A DNA stretch of 15,657 nt from Ectocarpus siliculosus (Eukaryota > Sar > Phaeophyceae > Ectocarpales > Ectocarpaceae): contig FN648980.1 of NCBI GenBank assembly GCA_000310025.1, positions 1 through 15,657 on the forward strand, given 5' to 3'. Positions 1-10,000 of this stretch are shown one piece after another. The notes beneath the pieces were generated by a model. It did no database searches. It saw only the letters and a list, made by a program, of their open reading frames with translations, and was not told the DNA's origin. Position 1 is the stretch's first letter, and the number at the start of each line of letters is the position of its first letter. A program made the translations under genes and the position numbers.

Positions 1-1140
1 TTGAACGTCGTGCCGTAAACACCACCACACGCACAAGCACACGCAATGGAGAAGGAGAAACTCAAAAAAGAAAGTCTGTACGAAAATATTCCAAAAAAAA
101 AAAACGTTTTTCACACCCCTCCCGGGGGGGGGGGGTGTACTCATAGTCGTGCATGCCGTAGTCGTTTGACCATTGACCTCGCATCCCTACAAAGCCGGGA
201 CGGAGCACGCCGGGTTCTCACCGGACCAGGCTCTCAAATCACCAAGCGCGAAGCGCCGTGAGGTATTTGGCGAGTCGCATGAAGGGTGAGCTGCATCCTG
301 CTGAGGGTGTTCGGCATCTTGTGCTTACTTCCTTGCGTACGGATGACAGCTACGTATGACTTATTTATTTTCTGGTGCTTTCACTTCCAGAGACAGTTGT
401 AAGCACTGTGTAACTGTCTCGAGGAAGCTTGACCATTTCAACACAACGTGGTGCGATCATCCCCCGTTGCGCGGAGTGAGGGTTCTCGACCCCGCACAAC
501 ATGATCTACTCGACCACCATTATGGTTACCGCCAAAAAAAAAACCGAGGTAAAAAAATAAAAACGGTAACCTGGTTGTCGAGTTCACGAAGTGAATTGGC
601 TTGTTTTACAACGTCGTTGCCAAGCGCCGGGGGGGGGGGGATAGGGTTAGGTGTCGGAAAAAAAAAATTGTGCGCCCTTGCAGTCACGCAAGATTTCACA
701 TTTTCCCACAACACCCAAGCAATGTGAAAAAGCCATAATTTCGCGTATGCACAAACATTTGAGTACGCGGCCGACGAGGGAAAGGAACGGTTCAATCCGT
801 CTCGCGAATGAATACGATCAAGGCCAACAGTGCCGAAGGAAGGCAGACGGAAAAACTTCTGGGTGGCCTTCCGCCTGCGTGACCTCGGCTGGTGCGTCCA
901 ACATTGAACTTACCGAAAGATGACAGAACCGACGTCCGGAACTAATGGGATAATGACAACACTTGATGAACGTCATCAAAGTTATTTACTTCGGTGCGGT
1001 TTTTTCGTCATTTGGGTGGTCGCCATCTGTCCAAGTATCACACAGAGTGCAACGATGTACCGTAGTAGGCACGGTGTAATATCGTTATCTACCACGAGGT
1101 CTTTGGTCGCACAATCATCTACATTATAGTATTTTTTAGT
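1..1140. other. Gene-free stretch with oligo-G and oligo-A runs and an imperfect hairpin
   Basis: No reading frame here resembles a known protein. G runs of about twelve occur at 124-135 and 629-640. An imperfect inverted repeat pairs CTCGAC...GGTTACCG (509-531) with CGGTAACC...GTCGAG (564-582) around an A-rich loop. Nothing else could be assigned. Confidence 0.5.
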
Positions 1141-1149
1141 GAAATAGCT

Positions 1150-1400
1150 CCATGGACTTCCATAAATCTTTTCGTGAGACTCCTTTCCCTTCCATAAAAT
1201 TTTGCATGGAACTCCTTCGACTTCCATGAAATATTGGACTTCCATGGAACTCTTCATGAGGTATTTCATGGAAGTCCAAGGAGTTCCATGAAATGCCATG
1301 AAATGTTTCATGAAAGTCCAAGGAGTTTCATGAAATGTTCCATGGAGCTCCATGAACTTCCATGAAAATTTCCGCGGAAGTCCATGAAATGTTCCATATT
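1150..1400. repeat. Left array of CATG-centred mini-palindromes
   Basis: Roughly fourteen CATG sites lie in about 250 bp, most in the forms TTCCATGGAA, TTCATGAA or TCCATGAA, separated by short spacers such as GTC or ATGTT. Because the units are palindromic, the array reads open in several frames on both strands as a Met-Glu-Phe-His-Gly-rich pseudo-peptide, which is not taken as coding. It is the same repeat family as the array at 3080-3745. Confidence 0.85.
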
Positions 1401-1491
1401 TCGCTGCAATTACATTTATCTAAGGTTTTGACGCTGGCTCTTTTCTCAAACTTTAATCCAACATAATAAAGAAAGCAACCTTCCCGCAGAG

Positions 1492-1950
1492 TGTACCTGG
1501 TAATTAGTACTGTTATCAGTAGAGGATACCATGAAGAGACGTCGTGCGTGCTGGCACGTTCAGGTTTGCTACTGGAGCTGAAATATCGAAGGTCGCAGCA
1601 ACCTCTGAAAACAGTCCGAACTCTGCGCCGGAACCTAGCGGCATCCAACATTTATAACAGCCGTGCACACCGCCACGGACCGTAAACCCCTCAACGGAGG
1701 GTTGTCCGCAGTAGCTTGTGGCATGAACTGCTGCTGTAAACGCACAGTTCAGGAGATTGGGGTCCGTGGCGGTGAGCACGGCTGTGACAAATGTTGGATG
1801 CCGCTAGGTTCCGGCGCAGATTTCGGACTGTTTTCAGAGACTGCTGCAACCTTCGATATTTCAGCTCCAGTAGCAAACCTAAACGTGTCAGCAGGCACGA
1901 AGCCTCTTCATGGTGTCCTCTACTGGTAACAGTACTAGTTACCAGGTACA
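1492..1950. mobile_element. Fold-back element: long imperfect inverted repeat with arms of about 189 bp
   Basis: The left arm (about 1492-1680) and right arm (about 1762-1950) are reverse complements with scattered substitutions; the spacer is about 81 bp. Outer ends are TGTACCTGG and CCAGGTACA. Inner ends are CCACGGACC and GGTCCGTGG. Both arms read as a similar peptide (CWMPLGSGA, ATFDISAPVANLNV), but most differences between the arms change the amino acid and the left copy has a stop where the right has Trp, so I do not call a gene. No convincing target-site duplication was seen at the ends. Confidence 0.75.
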
Positions 1951-2228
1951 GTCAACACAGACCTTATTTGAACGCCTGCCGTTTTGGCTCTTTTGACTTG
2001 GAATTAGAACAGGGCGAATTTTTATCTTGGTTTCAAAGGGGGCGTGCGGAGGTAGACGCGTGAAATGTATGTTTTTAGCAGCCTCTACTGTCGCCCTGTG
2101 CGGGATTTAACGATTTCTGCTTCTTGCGATGCGTTCCGACTGGTCTTGTGTGTCTGTTGTACAGTTTCTGGTGCTCTTGCACATGTTTTCAAAATTAGTC
2201 AACATCGAACTTGCTGTTCTGGGGGCCC

Positions 2229-2480
2229 TTAAGGAATAATAAAAACACACACAGAAAGACTTACCCAATCGAGATATCCCTACAGTCGAACGGGATGTGG
2301 TGGAGTCTTTTCAGTGAGTGGAGGGAGACCGGCTGGGTACTGGACATATTTCGAGTCTTTTTAAGTCAATACACTGATGATTTATACCAACAATTCACTG
2401 AAGACTCCACCACATCCCGTTCGACTGTGGGTATATCTCGAATGGGTAGTCTTTCTGCGTGTGTTTTTATTATTCCTTAA
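2229..2480. mobile_element. MITE-like hairpin element with arms of about 85 bp, bounded by TTAA
   Basis: The left arm (2233-2317) begins GGAATAATAAAAACACAC. The right arm (2395-2476) ends GTGTTTTTATTATTCC and is its reverse complement with only a few mismatches and a small length difference. The spacer is about 77 bp. TTAA lies immediately outside both arms (2229-2232 and 2477-2480), as expected for a TTAA target duplication of the piggyBac type; a TA duplication inside the TTAA is an alternative. It is too short to encode a transposase, so it would be non-autonomous. The open frame across it is only a by-product. Confidence 0.75.
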
Positions 2481-3060
2481 TTCATTCATGACACCGTGTT
2501 ACGTTCTACTGTACAAAACGTCATTTATCATACCGCTTCTTCTACGTATCATGGCATACAGCAATCATGCAGCTGCATCTACTCTACCGAAGTAATGCGC
2601 TGCATTTCAACACGCCCCCATGACGAATGAATGCAATCTTACGTGATCTTGAAAAACCTCATCGTTGTCCTAAACCATTTACAAGGAGTTAAGCCGTAGA
2701 CGGTAGCATGCTCCTAGAGGTAGATGAAGGTTCCGTCCTTGAGACTCTTGTCCACGGCCACGTAGAGATGGGAGAGTTGCTTGTTATGGCGGAGAGACGA
2801 CCAGCAAGGATCTGAGATGAAGTCGGGATCCAACTATATCTCAGGGGGCACACAGAGTAGAAATTTCTAAGGGGGCAGTATGGGTACAAGAAGGAATACC
2901 TCCTGACCATCCCACATCCTCTGAGCAATATGTACCCTATTCATGCTAGCAGCCACACTCCATGACAATCTACTGCACGAATTCTCTCAGTCTGTGTATG
3001 CATCCTCCTTGTGTGCTTCTGCATTATATACGCCCCCGTCAACCAGCATACGAATGAATT
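2481..3060. other. Gene-free stretch between the MITE and the right CATG array
   Basis: No gene recognised. A 38-codon stop-to-stop frame on the minus strand (2832-2714) has a protein-like composition (LYVAVDKSLKDGTF). It is too short and has no family match I can name. Confidence 0.4.
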
Positions 3061-3079
3061 TGGTGTTCCAGAATTTAGA

Positions 3080-3745
3080 ATTTCATGAAATATTCCATGG
3101 TGCTATTGAAACATTTCATGGGCGTTCATGGAACATTTCATGGATGGTAATGGGCTTTCATGAAACATTTCGAAAACTTTCATGGATGTTCATGAAATAC
3201 TTGATAGACGTCCATGGCCTTTCATGAACATCCATGGGCGTTCATGAAATATTTCATGAAAGACTATGGGGCGTTCATGAAATATTTCATGAAAGACCAT
3301 GGTGTGCGTCCATGAAAAGTTATTTAATGAACGTTCATGGGCGTTCATGAAACGTTTCATGAACGTTCACGGGCGTTCATGCAAGCATGTCACGAACGTC
3401 CATGAAATTTTCCCGTGAAATATTTTATGGCAAGGAGTGAAATCATTTCATTGCATGTTTCATGACAAAAATGTCATGGACACCCATGGAACTTTTTCAC
3501 GGAATGGCGTGAAAATTTTCATGGAGTTCCAAGGATTTCCGTGGAAGGCCATAGAAGTTTCATGAAATTACATGGAAGCCCATGGAAGTTCCATGGAATT
3601 CCATGGATTTCCATGGTCTACCATGAAACGTTTCATGGACTTCCATGGAACCTTCCATGGAGGGCCATGGAAGTCCATGGAACGGTTCCATGGAAGTCGA
3701 TGGAAGTCCAGTCCATGGACTTCCATGAAACTTTTGATGGAAAAG
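3080..3745. repeat. Right array of CATG-centred mini-palindromes, about 40 sites
   Basis: About forty CATG sites occur in about 665 bp. The left half is dominated by TTCATGAA units joined by ATAT or CGTT. The right half (3570-3740) is dominated by CCATGG units spaced 10-13 bp apart. The change in unit type along the array suggests local homogenisation. Open frames on both strands here are by-products of the palindromic units. Confidence 0.9.
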
Positions 3746-4063
3746 TACGAAAATGTACAAGCCCCCTGATCGCACAACGTCAAAACCTCAAACCATTGTC
3801 ACCATTCACAGACATTTATTCCGTCAAGATTTTCGCCAAAAAAAACAGCCGACGAAGGGGTGCACACTGTTGCCCATCGAGGACGGTGGTGGAATGCTTG
3901 CATTCCGAAACAATACACGGAAACTCAAGCATACAAAGTGTTCGTGCTGAACTCTGCGCGAGAGTGAACAAGCAAAACTTTCCCTGAAGTCATTGCGGCA
4001 GGAAAAAGCAAAACTCCACACTGCCAGGCAGGCGCACTTGACTTGAAAAATGCAACCCCGCTA
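3746..4063. other. Presumed 3' flank of the esterase gene
   Basis: This directly follows the esterase stop codon (minus strand, TAA at 4066-4064). No gene was recognised and no clear AATAAA signal was seen on the minus strand. It should hold the 3' UTR and poly(A) site; the exact end cannot be placed. Confidence 0.4.
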
Positions 4064-7000
4064 TTATTCCATCGGGCATAATTGGTTGAGCAGTAGCGCG
4101 TTCCACTCTTCTACAACGCCAGTTTCCGACCAGTGCCTGCAGTCAGTAGCGTAGGAGGAGTGACAGTTGCCGCTTTCCGCTCCCGTCTGGTCCATGGTAG
4201 ACGGCTGCAGCATGAGGAGGAAAACCGCAAACAACGACGGCACCGCACACGAGTACCACCGAGTAGTGGGTCGTTCTGCCTCTCACAGTAGTATTTTTTA
4301 AATGTAAATCAATGCCAACCACACTAGAAGTAAGCGCAAAGCAAAACTGTTCTGTCGCCGGCCCCGGCATAAAAAGTAGGTATAATCATCCCCCTCGCAG
4401 ATCGGGCGTTTCACCCTTGCATGCGGCCTACAGCGCGTTTGTATCGCATTCTCCCCATGCCTCCCCGATAATTCGTCTACAGTCTCACGCCACCACATTG
4501 ATTGTTGCAGACGACGGTGCCGTGTCGCACTTCAGTATCCGGTATCAAGCACGGTGCTGTGTGCACATGGATGATTGATACCGGATACAGATGGCATGGA
4601 TTTTTGTGGCACGCGGTGAGGCGGTAAATCGTGTTTGGGAACAAAAAGCATGGGCCCTTCTTACCGGGGCGAGGTGGCACGTGTGGTGTGCGGCACCCCG
4701 TGAGACGGACATGTCGTAAATGCGCAGCAGCTTCACCCTGTCCGAGAGCCCGTTCTCTCGCAGGTAGTCCTCCACCCACTGTTGGCAAACGTTACGATTA
4801 TTGTGGAGGAGAGAACATTAGGTGTTGTTCTTGTCACCGTCGCGAAACGTCGGGGATGCCAGCTATTTTCACTACAAAAACGTGGCTGCTGAACTGTTCA
4901 AGAGGCAAAGGGCGCTTGTGTCCAATCAATTTAAATTGCCGTCGGCATCGGACGTACATCCAGAGACTGGGTGATGAGGTCGGAATGCTTCATCACCTCC
5001 ACGAGAGCGAGCGAGGTCATCATGGCTACCTCCGTACGCAACCGTTTGCGCGATCACCACGTAGGCACCCCGACAGCACTTCCGGGTGCTTTCACCGAGC
5101 GAACCGTTCGAAAATACCTTCCATCTCGAAATCGTTTCGGGCCTCCTTGACAAAGGAACGCGACCTCGATCAACCGCCCCCCTTCGCGGAATTGCTCACC
5201 GCATTTCTGTCCAAAACCTTAACCGGCGTTCCAGTGCAGCAGGCGGTGTTGCCAAGGTCTAGCTCGACGAAAGCCTCGTACGTGCCGTTTTCGGCGGGGA
5301 AGTGAGTGGGTGCTATCTCCCTGCAAAACGCGGGCGGCGCACCACCGCGATGCGCCAATTGGAACAACATCGGGGGTAGAGAAACACAATTTGTTAGCAT
5401 CTTGAGAACTACCAACACAATTCGTCGCTCGTAGCGATGAGCGTTACACAAACTAGCACATGCGGAACAAGAGGTGGAGATATGAAGTTCGAAGCTATGC
5501 TGTCATGGGCTTGAGTAGTCGCTTCAAGCCGTGCCAAGCGAGTTTATCGACCACCAAATCAGCCAGTCATTGGAACGAGCTCTTATTTTGGGGGCTACTA
5601 CTACTGCATTCAGGTTTTCAGTACCAGCACACAAGGAAGACTGCTACCGAGACAATGTTCCGCACCTACAGCTTTGAAATAACAATTCGTACCCGTTGCC
5701 GTCCCAACCATCTCAAATTCTCTGCAACTGAAGAGCCGTACAGCTCGTTCCAAAGATGGCCCGAGATTAGGTGCCGCTACCATCAAGCATGCCGTTTTGT
5801 TTCTCAAGTCAAAACCGGAAACTTCCTCCCGCTTGACCTTGAAACGCCCTGCGTTGTTGGGTACACGCGGTACCGAGCAGGAGCTGGATGGTTTGCACAG
5901 CAGACCTTCTGACCTTTGACCTTGAAAGCAGAACTCAACCGCTCATCCTGGTGTGGGCGAAGAGAACTGAGCCCCGGGTTCACTTCAACCAAGAGCACCT
6001 AGAGTAGTATTGGCAAAAAGCCTTCCCTGGTCTGCAAGAGTAAAACACACGGGCGGCTCTTCCTGTGCGTACCTCCAAACGACGGTGGCGGTTTCACCGA
6101 TCTCGGCCATATCATCTAGGATAGAGGACACGTCTCGCTTGAAACTCTCCTCGCCCTCAGGGGTGCTGCGGTAGTGGGCGCCGAAGTTGACCACGACGAC
6201 ATCGGACGCTCTCGTCTCGTTGTAATCCCTCAAGGCTCTCCTGAGCCAGTGTTGGTCGTCCGCGGCAGACGTCATGCGCACGTGCACTGACGTTGTTTGA
6301 TTAGCCTTGGTCGTTTCCCCCTCCTCCCCCTCCTTTTCCCCCTTTTTCACCCCCCCCCCCCCCTCCTCCTCCTCCTCCTCCAACCCTTCCTCCTCCTCCT
6401 CGCCCTCCTCGCCCTCCTCGCCCTCCTCGCCCTCATCGCCCTCCTCCTCCTCTAACCCGTCCACCTCCTTCTCATCCTCCTGGCCTTCTCCCTCCAAGCC
6501 CTCCACCTCCTCTATCCCCCCCTCGTCCCCTTCCAAGGAGCGCCTTTTGTTTCGCCTGTCGTGGTTGCCTCCGGTCGATGCAGACGCCCGGTCCTTGGTA
6601 GTAGACACGTGGCCCTCGAGGAAAGGCTGGTACGGTCCAACGTTCGTTCGTCGTGGTGTAGGTGGAACAAGACCATGGGGGGGACAACAAATGGCGTGCA
6701 AGATTCATTGGGTTGGCGCGAGACACAGGTAGGGACGAGGAGGTTATGGAGGTCATGGGTAGAAGGCAGAACGTGGCGAGATTTGAAGAAAACAACAACA
6801 ACAACAGTATCGACAAAATAGCTGTGCATCCGAAGCATGAATCAAAAACGATTGTTCACGAGTACTTTTGATTTGTGACCCATGATGTTCATGGGAGACC
6901 CGGAGAATATCGCAGAAGGGAGAACCTCACCCGGCCACAGAATGCTTTGTCTTTGTAGGGTACAAACGCATCTGAACAGTGTCCAAGGGTATTAACGCGG

Positions 7001-10000
7001 ACACACGCACCGACAGCACCGGGGTACGGAAGCTCCAAACGGCGACGAACCACTCGATGTACAGAAAAAATAGGTCGAGGGGAGTGAGTACAAGTGCCAA
7101 ATAAGGTACAAAGGGGAGGACTCCCTCGAAGGAGACAGTGAGCGAAAACGGCAGAAACAAAACACACACAAGTAGACTGTTGCATGTAATCCGACGTTGT
7201 CGCACGGCCAGAAGAAATGCTAGAGGTACGCCGTCATGTTTCGTCACATGTGGTTGAGGGATTTGGCGAGGCAACGAGTTGAAAGCGCGGGGACATAGGC
7301 CAAATTTACGGCACAAGAAGATGTTTCTTCGTTTTTCTTAGTTCACGGAAGCAGTGCTAAAACCTTGCTTCTTACGCGCCAGACGTCGACATAGCATGCG
7401 CAACAGCAGTAGCGGCCTTAACGCCAAAGCCACACAGCATTGCCATATTTCCGACGGGCAACGCCGTCAGCGTTCCGCTTCAAGAATTCCCGCCCCATTC
7501 AAGAACGACGTTGCGCCTGAACGTCAGTAACCGAAAAGAAACTAGTCTTCGAACACCGCGTCTTAGACATCGTTCAATTTTTCGCCCGCGCGGTTTCACA
7601 AAGAAGCCAGGCCTGGCTCTGCGGACACGCGTTCCTTCCGGTTCCAAATGATCTAACCGGTGTCACACGCATGCCATGTATTCCGTGTGCATGTCCAACG
7701 GACTCACTTTTCCAGGTCTCCGGTAATTTCCCTCTGAGGGGAAGTCGGTCTCGTAGACGTCGTAGCACCTCTCGATGCCCGTGATTGAACCCCCCGGCGG
7801 GTGCCAGCAGTCCACCAGGGTAAAGTAGGACGTTCCGTCCTCTCTTACAGCCTGCTCTGAGCGAGAAACCAGTGGGTAGAAAACGAGAGGTGACGTGGTG
7901 GAAGGAAAAATGCATTCTACCAAATGCACTCAAAGCCCCACAGAAGTTGGACAACCCAGTACAGAGAAAAGGTCGAAAAGTCTTTCCGGAGGTGTCTCAG
8001 ATGAAACAATCCAGGTTCAGAGGCTCCTCGAAACATGAAAGGACATGGGAGGACATGAGAGAGAGAGATAGAGAGAGAATTGAATTACCCCTAAAAGCGC
8101 TAGGTCATCCGACCCACCGATGTCGACAAAACCGGCAGAAAAGCTCAGAGCCTCTGTCAACCAACCAAAGTGTCACCTTTGGGCACGTGCGACGCACGAT
8201 ATGGTATCTCGGGTGTTGCCCTTCCTTGAGCACAATGTAGCTTTATCCACTGCGTCTTGCCCTACCAACTCGATGTGCACAATTTCCACCAACACACGCA
8301 CCAGCTTGTTGTTTCTGGGCCCCCCGCGCGGCATCCATTCAGGGTGCCAGCCCAACATACCAACCAGAGAGTCCCCCTGCTGGTTGGACATAGAGTCCCC
8401 CAGAAAGATGACTCGTCGCCCTCGTAAGCACTATTAAATATTAATAGCGGCACCAACAAAAGGTACAAAGAGGGAGAAGCATGGACAAGGGGAAAGGTTG
8501 TGGCACCTGGGGTTGGGGGAGAAGCTGTGTTTTGCAGATGTTTGGCAGGTAGCGACACATACTGTACAGGTGTCCGCGGAGAAATCTGTATGACGAAGAC
8601 GAACCTCATGAGAGCAAGAACCAAAGGCAATGGCGCAGAAGACTAGGACGTGGAGGCGGGAAGGGGTTGAGGTACATGGAGCAAGAGCTGTCGCCCGCAG
8701 CTTGCTCATAGTTTGTTCAAATTCATCCATCATTTCTACCTTCAAGCGCAAACCTTTACCTACCCTGGGCAAAACACTTCTCTCCCGCCCAAGCCACTAC
8801 ACTGGCAGTCTCTCTTGCCCGCACGAACGCGCGCTGTGTCGCGGTTACATCCGTTTTTCGCAACCTACCGAAACCTTCACGTCAACATCTGGAAGCCAAA
8901 ATATCATTATCTGGGAACCAAAATATCAAGTGGATTTTCTGTTATCCGGCAGCACTACTTCCACGTTTTCGTGATCGACGGACACCGACCGCAATAGCCC
9001 ACCTCTCGGACGTCGGCGGGGTAGAAAAACCGCTTGGCCAAGCAGGGAGAGTCGAAGTAGTAGTTGGCCGCCATGAAAGATGCTGCCAGGTCGTTCCCGT
9101 TGCGGCGGATTAGTCTACAAGCTATGTAGAAGTACACATAAGGATAACGACGGCTGGAGGATGTGGAGAGATTGTGGTCCGCGCGGCGGTGTGTGTAAGT
9201 ACGCATCTAGCTGACGCTAAGGGGGGGGGGAGGATATCAGAAGTATTCACGGACGCGTGGGTGAGCGTTCATGTGCTTATCCTACTGTGCTTGGAGGCCT
9301 CGTTTTACCAAATTCGTTTCGTGAGATGGCGTTCATAAGATTTGCGGGATGACAATGGCGTGTGGAGGCGACTCAAGTTACCAGGAGCGTGGGAAACAAA
9401 TGGATACCGGTATAGGGGTATGGAGCGCGGGAATATGAGCAAGCTTCGAAGCAGGCAAGGTACACGGCAGGGTATACATCATGAAGTGAGATCGTTCTGA
9501 TGGGCGAACGAACGACATAGAACGCGAGGCTCGGGAATGGCGCAAAGCGCGTTCAGTAAGCTACACAGATGATACAACAACGTGGATAACAACAAGTGCG
9601 CTCCGTTCTCTGCTCTTTCACCGCGGGAGGAGGTGTAGGCTCTTTGACTCCAGTACCTCAGCTGCTGATTCCGCCGATCGTCTTTGACTTCAACCGGGGG
9701 TGACATCATGTTCGTCTTGAGAAATCATACCCAGGCGGAGATTTCAAGGACAGGGAGGGAATTGGGTTCTTCGAAACCCGGGTGGCTAATAACTTACAGT
9801 AGCTGCTGTTGTGCCGATCAAAGGTAGCACCAACAACGCATCTCGCGTTCAGGCATGGGTCCGTGGAGACAGGGCTCATTGCAGCAAAAACAAGTAAACA
9901 ACAGCCCAGCTTGCGTGATTTCGGGTTGATACTCTGTGCCCATCGTGTCCCTTGCTAAGTCCTGTATCGAGTAGCTCGATGTCGTCAACACCCGTTTCAT

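Noticed and set aside
2714-2832. Minus-strand 38-codon frame with protein-like composition (LYVAVDKSLKDGTF)
   Set aside because: Short, ended by stops on both sides, no family that I can name; possibly an eroded fragment but unsupported.
3080-3745. CRISPR-like array
   Set aside because: Units are short variable palindromes with 3-9 bp spacers, not conserved repeats with unique spacers of uniform size; the setting is eukaryotic.
3541-3987. Open frame of 148 codons rich in Met, His, Phe, Gly and Pro
   Set aside because: It is generated by palindromic CATG units; similar frames are open on both strands and the peptide is only the repeat translated.
4631-5305. Plus-strand frame of 224 codons
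   Set aside because: It runs antisense across two well-supported esterase exons and their intron, and has no family resemblance.
5985-6701. Stand-alone 238-codon minus-strand gene
   Set aside because: Its last codons run past a good donor (TTTGGAG|GTACGC at 6073/6072), and splicing there restores the family motif, so it is an exon rather than a gene.
6307-6732. Plus-strand Ser/Pro-rich frame
   Set aside because: It is the antisense of the CTC-rich tract and the VNFGAHY exon; low complexity only.
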